Source: Limnoglobus sp043757025
GTDB lineage: Bacteria > Planctomycetota > Planctomycetia > Gemmatales > Gemmataceae
Assembly (NCBI GenBank): GCA_043757025.1
Contig: JAYVQG010000171.1
Location: forward strand, 1-64,000
Reading direction: 5' to 3'
Length of the DNA: 64,000 bases
The notes beneath the pieces were generated by a model. It saw only the letters and a list, made by a program, of their open reading frames with translations, was not told where the DNA came from and searched no databases. Positions 40,710 through 49,103 of the stretch are shown piece after piece. The translations under genes and the position numbers were made by a program. The stretch's first letter is position 1, and every line of letters begins with the position of its first letter.

Positions 40710-41447
40710 ATGCCGCTCCGCGACCACTTTCGACCGCCGACGACCAAATACGGCTCATGGACATCGCTCCATGGTGGCTGGCCGATGGTTATTACTCAGC
40801 AAATTCGCAAGCAGTTGCCGCCGGGCTTTGTCGCAGCACCTCAGGCGCAACTGGGGGCCTATTTCGAGATCGATCTGGCCGCCTTCGAGGAAGACGAAAT
40901 TTCAAGAAACGGCATCACCAATAGCTACGGCGGTGTTGCAACCGCGACGCTCGCCCGCCCAAAACCGACCTGGGCGATCGAGACCGACGTGCCGGAAGAC
41001 GACGTGTTTGAAGTCGAGATTTACAGCGTCGAAGAAGAACGAACACTCGTAGCTGTCATTGAGATCGTCAGCCCGGCGAACAAGGATCGGCCCGAGAAGC
41101 GACGTGCCTTCATCGGCAAGTGCGGGGCACTGCTGCGCAAAGGCGTGGCTGTGAGCATTGTTGACCTGGTGACGATTCGTCATGCGAACCTCTATGCCGA
41201 ACTGATGACGTTCATCGGTCACCCCGACCCGAACCTTGAACCGGAACCATCGCCGCTCTATGCTTCGTCGTGCCGGTGGACCACGAATGCTGAGGGCACC
41301 CGCGCTCACCTGGTAGCGTGGTCCAGCCCGATGACTGTGGGGCAATCGCTCCCGTCGCTGCCGTTATGGCTCACAGACACACATTCCCTTCTGTTCGACC
41401 TCGAACGCAGCTACGAGCAGGCCTGCGAAGATCTGAGCATCCCGTGA
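40710..41447 (+). CDS. DUF4058 family protein inserted between kinase and sigma factor
   Basis: 245 residues from ATG 40710 (MPLRDHFRPPTTKYGSWTSL), with AAGGAGG nine bases upstream. The opening MPLRDHF..P....WxxxHGGWP and the following FEIDLAAFEEDE and VFEVEIYSVEEERTLVAVIE, then ISPANKDRPEKRRAFIGKCG-type sequence, mark DUF4058, found mainly in planctomycetes and cyanobacteria. The VVAVIEIVSPANK stretch resembles restriction-endonuclease-like folds in style, but activity is unknown. Its TGA forms a GTGA overlap with the complete sigma factor, repeating the junction at the kinase end. So it sits precisely between a broken and an intact copy of the same sigma gene start. Confidence 0.85.
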   Translation: MPLRDHFRPPTTKYGSWTSLHGGWPMVITQQIRKQLPPGFVAAPQAQLGAYFEIDLAAFEEDEISRNGITNSYGGVATATLARPKPTWAIETDVPEDDVFEVEIYSVEEERTLVAVIEIVSPANKDRPEKRRAFIGKCGALLRKGVAVSIVDLVTIRHANLYAELMTFIGHPDPNLEPEPSPLYASSCRWTTNAEGTRAHLVAWSSPMTVGQSLPSLPLWLTDTHSLLFDLERSYEQACEDLSIP

Positions 41448-41557
41448 CCCCCGTTACGCATCTCCTGCAAGCGGCGAACCGCGGCGACCGGCTGGCGGCT
41501 GCGGAGTTGTTGCCGATTGTTTACGCGGAGCTTCGCCAACTCGCGGCCGCAAAGCTG
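41444..41557 (+). repeat. Direct repeat, right copy, around the DUF4058 gene
   Basis: Partner of the repeat at 40559. It forms the 5' part of the intact sigma factor gene. Confidence 0.8.
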
Positions 41558-41989
41558 GCGCACGAGCCGAGCGGCCATTCCCTCGATGCCACCGCCTTGG
41601 TTCACGAAGCGTATTTGAAATTGGTTGGCGATCAGAAATTCGATGGGCGCGGACACTTCTTTGCGGCGGCCGCCGAGGCGATGCGGCGGATTCTCGTCGA
41701 TCAGGCGCGTACGCGGAAGGCGCTCAAACGTGGCGGCGGGGCACAGCGAGAAGGCATCGAACCGGATGCGTTTGCGTCGCCTACACCCGACGACGAGTTA
41801 CTGGCGCTGGACGATGCTCTGATCGCGTTCTCCGAATCGTATCCCGATCATGCCGCGTTGGTGAAACTGCGTTATTTTGCCGGTTTGAGTGCCGATGAAG
41901 CCGCTAACTCACTGGGCATCTCCGGCAGCACCGCCGACCGTCGCTGGGCCTTCGCCCGCGCATGGCTGAAACGCGCGATGTCGGGATAG
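41444..41989 (+). CDS. ECF sigma factor (planctomycete kinase-associated subfamily)
   Basis: 181 residues from GTG 41444, overlapping the DUF4058 stop. Region 2 is VTPVTHLLQAANRGDRLAAA with LLPIVYAELRQLA, then HSLDATALVHEAYLKLVGDQ and GHFFAAAAEAMRRILVDQAR; region 4 is PDHAALVKLRYFAGLSADEA with the recognition helix ANSLGISGSTADRRWAFARA. This is the sigma-70 ECF subfamily that in planctomycetes is paired with Ser/Thr kinases, which are thought to control it by phosphorylation. The kinase at 37899 is the likely partner, now separated from it by the DUF4058 gene. Confidence 0.95.
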   Translation: MTPVTHLLQAANRGDRLAAAELLPIVYAELRQLAAAKLAHEPSGHSLDATALVHEAYLKLVGDQKFDGRGHFFAAAAEAMRRILVDQARTRKALKRGGGAQREGIEPDAFASPTPDDELLALDDALIAFSESYPDHAALVKLRYFAGLSADEAANSLGISGSTADRRWAFARAWLKRAMSG

Positions 41990-42117
41990 GTCATTAGGCG
42001 ATACGGAACCTGTTGCCGAAAGGTCTGCGCGGCGAAACGAGTGAAGAATAAATTTCATCGTCCGTAGAACTTCCTCGTCGGTGGGCACTCACTCGGTAAC
42101 CCGACGGTGAGGTGGCT

Positions 42118-43638
42118 GTGACATCGCGTTCCCTACAAGCTGTGTTTCGTTCGCTCGTCGATGCCAGCAACCTGGTACCGGATGCGGACTTGCTGTGCCG
42201 GTTCGTGGCGAACGACGAAACGGCGTTTGCGGAGTTGGTGCGCCGTCACGGTCGGTTGGTGTGGGCGGCGTGTCGGAACCTCACGCGGTCGGATGCCGAG
42301 GCCGACGATGCGTTTCAGGCCACGTTTCTCGTGCTCATTCGCAATGCAAAAACGATCCGCGACGCGGGCAAACTCTCGTCGTGGTTGCACGGGGTGGCAT
42401 ACAAGGTGTGCGCGAAATCCCGGCAAGCCTCGAAGCGGCGCGCGGCGCGCGAGCAAGCCACGGCCGCGCACGAAGGCAACGGCCACGCCGTTCCGGAGTC
42501 GGCGTGGGATCGGGCACTTGCGGCCGTTCACGAAGAAGCCGCGAAACTACCGGAAACACTGCGATTACCGTTCGTTTTGTGCTGTCTCGAAGGCAAAAGC
42601 GTCACCGAGTCGGCCGAACAACTCGGATGGAAACTCGGCACGTTCTCCGGTCGGCTGACGCGGGCCAAGGATGCGGTGTTGGCGAAACTCGACGCACGCG
42701 GACTCACACTCGGCGGCGTTGCGGCGGTCAGTCTCGCGGTGCCACCCGCCGTGTTGGTGGCGAAAACTTCCGCACTCGCGCAGGTCGGGTTTGCGGTTCC
42801 CCTTACGATTCTGCAACTCTCTCAAGGAGCGATTGGAATGAGCATGACATCGGTAAAAATGTTGGCAGCCACCGTGCTGTTAACGTGCGGCCTGGGACTG
42901 AGCGTCGGCACCGGCTGGCTCGCCACCGCCGACGCACAAACGGCGATACCCACGAAGGCCGCACCAACGAAAAAGGACGCCGAGGCCGAGTTAAAGCAGC
43001 GAGCCGATGACTATAACAAAGCACGAGGGGTCGTCGTCCTGGACTACGATCAACAAGAGAACGACATTCTGGCCAGACTCGCGAATGACATCTCATTCAA
43101 AACCGCGAAATGGGAGTACCAACTTGCCGAGATGAGCGATACGTTCGACGCGGCACAGTTCGCCACATTCCTACAGGCACGCGAAAGCGAACACTGGGAG
43201 TTTCTCGGCTCGACGTCGCTCGGGCCGAACGGCGGGGTGTCTCAGTGGCTGTTCCGCCGTCCGGCGAATACTCAGGCAAACCTGAGCCGTGTCCAGATAC
43301 TGGGTGATGAAGTTCGACAACTCGGGATTCGGTTAGTTCCGCCGTTAAAAGTCGAAGATGCGAAGTCGATCGAAGCGCAGATCGCGAAGTCGATCGAATC
43401 GGAGATTGCGATATTGCAGCTGAAGTTGAAGGTATTGCAAGCGAAGGGGCGCGTCGTGTTCCCGCTGTTGCCCGATGATTTTCGCGAGATGCTGGCAAAA
43501 CTGGCCGAGAAGAAGTTCGGCAAGAATCGCCTGTGGCTAACCCAAACGCAGGAAGGTCTCGTTGCCGAAGGCGACAAAGACGTCGTCGAGTGGGCCACCG
43601 TTGCGGTGAAGACACTGAGGTCGCTGTACGAGAAGTAA
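42118..43638 (+). CDS. ECF sigma factor fused to a membrane segment and extracytoplasmic part
   Basis: 506 residues; GTG 42118 preferred because GAGGTG lies five bases before it (a GTG two codons earlier is possible). Region 2 (about residues 22-80) includes AFAELVRRHGRLVWAACRNL and DDAFQATFLVLIRNA; region 4 (140-193) includes ESAEQLGWKLGTFSGRLTRA. A hydrophobic stretch (197-215) and a clear transmembrane helix (about 245-265, VKMLAATVLLTCGLGLSVGT) follow, then a charged outer part of about 240 residues without recognisable domain. Same architecture principle as the larger fusion at 19349, but with a different sensor part. No anti-sigma factor nearby. Confidence 0.9.
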   Translation: MTSRSLQAVFRSLVDASNLVPDADLLCRFVANDETAFAELVRRHGRLVWAACRNLTRSDAEADDAFQATFLVLIRNAKTIRDAGKLSSWLHGVAYKVCAKSRQASKRRAAREQATAAHEGNGHAVPESAWDRALAAVHEEAAKLPETLRLPFVLCCLEGKSVTESAEQLGWKLGTFSGRLTRAKDAVLAKLDARGLTLGGVAAVSLAVPPAVLVAKTSALAQVGFAVPLTILQLSQGAIGMSMTSVKMLAATVLLTCGLGLSVGTGWLATADAQTAIPTKAAPTKKDAEAELKQRADDYNKARGVVVLDYDQQENDILARLANDISFKTAKWEYQLAEMSDTFDAAQFATFLQARESEHWEFLGSTSLGPNGGVSQWLFRRPANTQANLSRVQILGDEVRQLGIRLVPPLKVEDAKSIEAQIAKSIESEIAILQLKLKVLQAKGRVVFPLLPDDFREMLAKLAEKKFGKNRLWLTQTQEGLVAEGDKDVVEWATVAVKTLRSLYEK

Positions 43639-43755
43639 ACGCGAGGTGTCGATTCGGGAGCGGAGAAACTTTAGCGGAATTGGCGCAGACACGGAAAAAA
43701 CATGGCGGTATCACTGGGCTGATCGATTTCGTCCATCAAGCCCGGAGAACCGCAC

Positions 43756-44721
43756 ATGACCCTGACGCGTTGGAAACTGTTGGCTGGCGTACTCGGCATC
43801 TCGATTGCCGGCGTGGTGGCTTCGGCCGACCCGCACTGTTCGGGCAACAATCCGCTCCAGTCTCGACGCCCCGCCCCGCCACCCGTGCAAAGCGCGAACT
43901 ACGCGCCGACGGTCTCGATCGTGCCGCTGATCGTCCCCGCGACGGCCAACCCACCCTTTCAAGTCGCCGTCGCGCCACCGATCACCCTGACGTTGCCGAA
44001 GATCGATGCACTGCCTACGCCGTCCATCGTGGCTGTGCCAATGCTCAGTCTGGAACCACCGCAATTGCCAATGCCCGAGGCACCGATACCAAAACTCGTC
44101 GTCGTTCAACCACTCGTTATGATCCCCGAGGCGGTCAAGGCACCGACTCTGAGCCCGCCCACATACGCCCCCGTGGCGGATAAAGTCATCGACTTGCCGT
44201 TACCGATGACCGCCGTGAAGCCAATTCCTCCAACTCAGTTTCCCGCTACTCCCACTCTCGATGTTCCCGTGATACGTGAAGTGCCCGCGGTCGTTGCGAG
44301 CCGCAAGCCGTTGGCGAAGCCCGAAGAAGCGCCGACCGAAGTTTCGTCGGTTCGCGTGGTCGTGCGTCTCGGCATGGCGCAGCCGAAGTTTGAAGTCCTC
44401 AGCGGCGAAGATGTGCTTCTGAAAGCCGCCTGCGAAAAGATCGACGTCCGCTCGATCGAGAAGGGCGATGGCGTGACGCCGTTGAAGGCGACCGGCGGCG
44501 TTCGCTTCTCCGCGCCGGGCTGCGAAGGCACCTGCGATCAGCTCACCGTGCTGCCCGGCACCGGCGAAGTCGAACTCGCGGGCAACGTCAAAGTTCGCTG
44601 CAAACGGGGTAAAGGTGAAACGGAAATCGTCGCCACCACGATGAAGTTCAAACTCGGCTCCGCCCCCGCGTACGCCGTGCCAGAACCGACGACCGCGTAT
44701 AAAGCGGATTTGCCGCGGTAG
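43756..44721 (+). CDS. Secreted proline-rich protein with LptA/OstA-like end
   Basis: 321 residues with a signal peptide (MTLTRWKLLAGVLGISIAGV, cleavage near SADP). A Pro/Val/Ala-rich low-complexity region covers about residues 35-195. The C-terminal 110 residues carry a beta-strand pattern with VLLKAACEKIDVRSIEKGDG, KATGGVRFSAPGCEGTCDQL and GEVELAGNVKVRCKRGKGET, which recalls the LptA/OstA beta-jellyroll (a repeated x-x-G-x-v-x-x motif that binds lipid). Two cysteine pairs occur here. This match is by eye. If right, it would be an envelope protein linked to lipid or polysaccharide export. Stand-alone gene. Confidence 0.65.
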   Translation: MTLTRWKLLAGVLGISIAGVVASADPHCSGNNPLQSRRPAPPPVQSANYAPTVSIVPLIVPATANPPFQVAVAPPITLTLPKIDALPTPSIVAVPMLSLEPPQLPMPEAPIPKLVVVQPLVMIPEAVKAPTLSPPTYAPVADKVIDLPLPMTAVKPIPPTQFPATPTLDVPVIREVPAVVASRKPLAKPEEAPTEVSSVRVVVRLGMAQPKFEVLSGEDVLLKAACEKIDVRSIEKGDGVTPLKATGGVRFSAPGCEGTCDQLTVLPGTGEVELAGNVKVRCKRGKGETEIVATTMKFKLGSAPAYAVPEPTTAYKADLPR

Positions 44722-45038
44722 CACCGGAGTCGCAACTGCGGGCACGGTTCAAAACCCGGTTGCAGTTTTGCCAAAACGAACCACCGGAACATTGGTTCGG
44801 GTGTTGATCGCGACCACCCGAATCGGACGTAAGTCCTTGCTGGGTTAGGTTGGTTCCGAAATTCGGGCATGAGTCCACGGTAGGGGGGTGGGTAGTGGCT
44901 GGAGTCATTCTGCTACCCAACATCGCCGCGATTTGAATCATGCCCGCGTTCGCGTACCTCTGACGAACATGTCAAATCTCAGTTCACCAAGTATAACTGC
45001 TACCTAAATCGCATCGGTTTTGGTCCCAGAGCCACACC
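44722..45038. other. Intergenic region carrying repeat copy C
   Basis: About 317 bp, almost half of it the dispersed repeat at 44818-44945. No gene supported. Confidence 0.5.
44818..44945 (+). repeat. Dispersed repeat, copy C
   Basis: Forward copy of the element at 25-150, including GAATCGGACGTAAGTCCTTG and CTGCTACCCAACATCGCCGC. The loop is GGTAGGGGGGTGGGTAG, and arms TGAGTCCA/TGGAGTCA again pair with one mismatch, as in copy B. Confidence 0.8.
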
Positions 45039-46646
45039 ATGAAACGCCTGCGCTGGCCGCTACTGATTGCCGTCGTCTGCTTACCCGTCGCGCTGTTGGC
45101 GTACGGCGTGCGCGTGCCGGGGCTAACGTCAACAACGTATGCCGTGCCGATGTCCGTCCCGCAGGGCGACCAAGAAATCGCCTGGTTCAACACCACGACG
45201 AGCGGCGCGAACTGGGAACGATTCGTGTCGGGCATTCACCGTGCAAGCCTGTTGTTACCCGGCATGACGGTCGACGACTCGACGGCATTCTTGGACCAGA
45301 CGACGGCCGTGCCAGAGGTCGTGATTGGCATGGAAGGGCGGACCGGGAAGTTGCGGATTCGCTGGTACAAACTCAGCAGCGATCATCGCTCCGTGTTCTG
45401 GATGAAACTCCTCGCCCAACGCGACCCCGCGCCGCTGGCGATCGTCGGCGGCGGTTCGAGCGACCGTGCCCGCGATATGGCGTGGGCGCTCGCCCGCCAA
45501 ACCGAATGGAAAGGCGAGCGACCGCTGTTTTTGATTACGAATGCCACGGCGGAGAAGGTCCACTCGGGGGCAGGCGAAACGGGCAATCGCGAAGATGGCG
45601 ACGGCGACGATTCGGACTTGTTGCAGATTTATCCGAACCGCTCGTTTCGCTTTTGCTTCAACAACCGGCAGATGGCGGAGGCGATGCTGGATTTCGTGTG
45701 GCAATCGCCGAATCTGCGTCCGCAGTCGTTCGCCGGTATCGCGATGCAAGCCGTCGGCTCGGGGCTACTTTCCACATATGCCCTTCAGCACAAGCCGAAT
45801 ATCTGCTACGTCGACTGGGACGACGACCCGTATTCGAGCGACCTGATCGGCCAGTGTCGCGATGCGCTGCCGAGGGTGCTGCAAGCGTACCGCCCGCCCG
45901 CATGGCCTCCGGTGACTGCGTCGATCTCCGGTTGGCAGGTGCCGTTCAGCGTCGGTGGGTTTTACACGCCGAACCGCGCTGAGGAGGAAGCCGCCGATTC
46001 GATGATCAAGGAAATCCGTCGCCTGCCGCCGCAACGCTCGCTGTTAATCGTGCCGACGGTACCGTCACCGGCGCGACGGTTCTTGCGGGTACTCGCGGCA
46101 TCGTCGCCGACGATCGGCCGCGAACTCGTCGCGATCAACGGCGATGGTATGGGCGTGAACACGATCCTCCGCGATGGCGAATTCGCTTGGCCGATTCGCG
46201 GGATGCCGATCCCGCTCGTACTATTCACGCACAATAACCCGATTGCTTGGGACGAAGCGAACCCCGCACGCGCGATACCTGCCGCCGCCGCATTGACGCC
46301 GCCGAGTAGTACCGATGATGTGTTGCACTTCGCGGAAATCGTTCGCACGCTCACCGAAGCGGCATTCGCGAATCCTGGCGATACGCTGGGTACGAGTGCC
46401 GAGGATATTGCCAACCGCTTCCGCAATCCGGAGAGTGGGTTCTTCGATGCGAGTGGCAACCGTCGTGGCGGGACGGGTGAATATGTCATGCTACTGAAAC
46501 CGCTGATCGAAGCCGATGAAATCGGTATCGGTATGCCGGAAGCGCGCGTCGAAGTGTGGCGGAAAACGCGCGGCGGCGAATGGCAACTCGTGCGGGCATG
46601 GATGCTCGATCAAACCCGTCGCCCGATCGGGAGGGTTAACGGATGA
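45039..46646 (+). CDS. Extracytoplasmic ligand-binding-like protein coupled to a histidine kinase
   Basis: 535 residues with an N-terminal signal or anchor (MKRLRWPLLIAVVCLPVALL). The body looks like a periplasmic-binding-protein fold of type 1: paired alpha/beta segments such as APLAIVGGGSSDRARDMAWA, FAGIAMQAVGSGLLSTYALQ, and PQRSLLIVPTVPSPARRFLR with regular strand-helix alternation. No lipobox. The stop overlaps the start of the histidine kinase (ATGA), so the two are made together; the natural reading is a sensor protein that feeds the kinase. Ligand unknown. Family match is weak and by eye. Confidence 0.6.
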   Translation: MKRLRWPLLIAVVCLPVALLAYGVRVPGLTSTTYAVPMSVPQGDQEIAWFNTTTSGANWERFVSGIHRASLLLPGMTVDDSTAFLDQTTAVPEVVIGMEGRTGKLRIRWYKLSSDHRSVFWMKLLAQRDPAPLAIVGGGSSDRARDMAWALARQTEWKGERPLFLITNATAEKVHSGAGETGNREDGDGDDSDLLQIYPNRSFRFCFNNRQMAEAMLDFVWQSPNLRPQSFAGIAMQAVGSGLLSTYALQHKPNICYVDWDDDPYSSDLIGQCRDALPRVLQAYRPPAWPPVTASISGWQVPFSVGGFYTPNRAEEEAADSMIKEIRRLPPQRSLLIVPTVPSPARRFLRVLAASSPTIGRELVAINGDGMGVNTILRDGEFAWPIRGMPIPLVLFTHNNPIAWDEANPARAIPAAAALTPPSSTDDVLHFAEIVRTLTEAAFANPGDTLGTSAEDIANRFRNPESGFFDASGNRRGGTGEYVMLLKPLIEADEIGIGMPEARVEVWRKTRGGEWQLVRAWMLDQTRRPIGRVNG

Positions 46647-48337
46647 ACCGCTCCCCGCTCTCCGAAACGACCGTCCAAGCCATCGCATTACCCGCTCGCC
46701 GCGCAGTCTGGAAATATGTCGGTGGCCTAGCGCCCGTCGTGATTCTTTGGGGCATTCTCGTCGTCTGGCTGGCCATGGTTCTGATGGCGCGGGCGAACTG
46801 GTCCGAGAACGCCGACCGGGCCGCGATCCGCGAATGGCTCGACGAAGCGCGGAACTTTCGCAAGACGCTTCCGGAACTCGTGAAGGAATACGTTCGACTA
46901 CGCGACGACGACCCGACGGGCACATCGGACCCGAAACGACTGGAAATTAAGCGTACGGAGATCGCCGAGCATATGCGGTCACTCGCCGAACCGACCCGAG
47001 CGTATGTGAATCAGTTGCCGTTGTTTCCGGAAATCTATCGCATACAGATCGATCTTGCCGCGGCGAACCACAATCCGACCGATGGCGAATCGATCGAGTG
47101 GGTGTCGACCGTGCCGCGGCCCGCGCGACAAAAGCAAGGGCAGATCCGCCTGCTCGAATACGAGCCACTCGGCAAAGACGATCGGCGTGCAATCATCCGC
47201 TGCGAGTATCGCGTTCATGCCTTCAACAAATTGCAACAACAGTACGAAGACAGCCGCCGCGAATCGTTCGTTGCCGGGGCATTGCTCCTAACGGCCACGG
47301 CACTGGCAACGCTGTTCGTCTATCGATTCCTGATGCGCGAACGACACCGTGAAGTTGCACGATTGACGGCGGTGGCCGAAAAAGAACACCGCGAACTGGA
47401 GCTACTGCAATCGCTCTGGAAGCAGGATGAAGCCGAGAAAGCGCGACGCGAACTCAAAGGAAAATTGCTACAGCAACAGCTCGAAACCGCAGATTTGTCG
47501 CGGCGCACGGCCGAGGCGGAGAAGGCCGCGCTCGAAATGAAATCGCAACTCTACGCGAGTATCGGCATCATGGCGGGCAGTTACGCGCACAACATCAAAA
47601 ACCTGCTCGTGCGCCCGAACGATCTCCTCGTACGGTGCATCGATGCCAACGGATTGTCCGGCGAACAAGAAGGCATGTTGCACGAAGTCCGCTCGACACT
47701 CGGCACCGTGACCGAGCGGCTTCAGCAGATTTTACGCACCGTCAGTCGCAACCCCGGCAACGCCGAAGTCGCACGAATCGACCTCAACCCGCTGATCCTC
47801 GCAACGGTGCAAACGTGGTCCGAAATGGCGTGGGACAAGTGGAAAGTGCGCATCGTTGCGGACATCGAACCCGGCTCGCTCGAAATCGATGGCGACTTGT
47901 CGCACCTGCAACAAGCGATCGAGAACCTGATCTTCAACGCACGCGATGCGACGTTCGAGATGCGGAATCACCTTCGCGAAATCGCGCGGAAAGATAACGC
48001 AATCGACCCGATTATCCGCAAACAGCGATTGATAGAGGCCGCATCGTGGAAGGGCGAAATTACGCTAGTCACGCGACGAACGACGGGGAACGCGGTTCTC
48101 GAAGTGACCGACAACGGCATCGGCATGGCCGACGCCGTGAAGGCCAACTGCCTGCGAACGCACTTCACCACGAAGCGCGATAACGCTTTGTACGAAGGCT
48201 ACAGTGCAGGTATGGGCCTCGGGTTGTCGTTCGTGGCCGTGGTGCTCGAACACCACCATGCGACGCTCGAAATCGAATCCGAACCACTGAAAGGCGCGAG
48301 CTTCCGCGTCGAGTTCCCCATGCCTGTCGCGAAGTGA
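46643..48337 (+). CDS. Membrane-bound sensor histidine kinase
   Basis: 564 residues. Two transmembrane helices (about 28-48 and 210-230) enclose an extracytoplasmic domain of about 160 residues; a coiled coil (235-305) links to the kinase core. The H-box has H316 in AGSYAHNIKNLLVRP, an unusual H-N-I-K-N form in place of H-E-I/L-R. The ATP-binding part is complete: N box IENLIFNARDAT, G1 VTDNGIGM, F box HFTTKRD, G2 GMGLGLSFV. No response regulator gene is adjacent, so it is an orphan kinase, co-translated with the ligand-binding-like protein before it. Its TGA touches the stop of ung (convergent, zero gap). Confidence 0.9.
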   Translation: MNRSPLSETTVQAIALPARRAVWKYVGGLAPVVILWGILVVWLAMVLMARANWSENADRAAIREWLDEARNFRKTLPELVKEYVRLRDDDPTGTSDPKRLEIKRTEIAEHMRSLAEPTRAYVNQLPLFPEIYRIQIDLAAANHNPTDGESIEWVSTVPRPARQKQGQIRLLEYEPLGKDDRRAIIRCEYRVHAFNKLQQQYEDSRRESFVAGALLLTATALATLFVYRFLMRERHREVARLTAVAEKEHRELELLQSLWKQDEAEKARRELKGKLLQQQLETADLSRRTAEAEKAALEMKSQLYASIGIMAGSYAHNIKNLLVRPNDLLVRCIDANGLSGEQEGMLHEVRSTLGTVTERLQQILRTVSRNPGNAEVARIDLNPLILATVQTWSEMAWDKWKVRIVADIEPGSLEIDGDLSHLQQAIENLIFNARDATFEMRNHLREIARKDNAIDPIIRKQRLIEAASWKGEITLVTRRTTGNAVLEVTDNGIGMADAVKANCLRTHFTTKRDNALYEGYSAGMGLGLSFVAVVLEHHHATLEIESEPLKGASFRVEFPMPVAK

Positions 48338-49090
48338 TTACGCGACTTTTTCCGGTAGCGTCCAGCCGATGGGTGACAGGCCTTTGTCAGTTAAGAGTGC
48401 GTTAATTTTCGAGAATGGTTTGCTGCCAAAAAACCCTGCGTTTGCTGACAGCGGCGAGGGGTGTACCGACGCGATCACGGCGTGACGCGATTCGTCGATC
48501 AGCGGGCGTTTCTTCTGTGCATACCCGCCCCACAACACGAACACGACGGGTGTTGTTTTCGCGTTCACGGCCTTCAGTGTGGCATCGGTGAATTTCTCCC
48601 AGCCCTTGTTGGCGTGCGAATTCGGCGTGCCCGCGCGAACCGTCAGCACCGCGTTCAACATCAGGATTCCTTGCGTCGCCCACGATGCGAGGTACCCGTG
48701 CTTCGCAGGTGGGATGCCGAGATCCGATTGGCGTTCCTGATAGATGTTGCGAAGTGATGCGGGTATTCCCACGCCGGGCTGCACGGAGAAACACAAGCCG
48801 TGCGCATGGCCGGGTGTCGGGTACGGATCTTGCCCGAGCAGCACGACTTTCACGCCGTCCAGTGGCGCGAAGCGATAGGCGTTGTACACGTCGGCTTCCA
48901 CTGGAAAAATCTGACTCGACTGACGCTCCGCTGTCACAAACTCTTGCAGATTCGCGAAATACGGCTGCCCGAATTCCGCCGCCAGTGGCACGGCCCACGA
49001 AGTCGGGAATTCGGCTGGCGGCGCAACGACTGCGAACGGTTCTTGTACATCGAACAGGCTCGGAGTTTCGTTTGTGGTTTTCTTCGCCAC
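48338..49090 (-). CDS. ung: Uracil-DNA glycosylase, family 1
   Basis: 250 residues, close to the usual length. Removes uracil from DNA to start base-excision repair. Family motifs are all present: VVLLGQDPYPTPGHAHGLCF (catalytic Asp in GQDPYP), LMLNAVLTVRAGTPNSHANK (uracil-binding Asn in LLLN-type motif), VFVLWGGYAQKKRPLID, and ASVHPSPLSANAGFFGSKPF (HPSPLS intercalation loop). The N-terminus (MAKKTTNETPSLFDVQEPFA) is slightly longer than typical. Convergent with the histidine kinase. Confidence 0.97.
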   Translation of the reverse strand: MAKKTTNETPSLFDVQEPFAVVAPPAEFPTSWAVPLAAEFGQPYFANLQEFVTAERQSSQIFPVEADVYNAYRFAPLDGVKVVLLGQDPYPTPGHAHGLCFSVQPGVGIPASLRNIYQERQSDLGIPPAKHGYLASWATQGILMLNAVLTVRAGTPNSHANKGWEKFTDATLKAVNAKTTPVVFVLWGGYAQKKRPLIDESRHAVIASVHPSPLSANAGFFGSKPFSKINALLTDKGLSPIGWTLPEKVA

Positions 49091-49103
49091 GATGTCACCT
49101 CGA

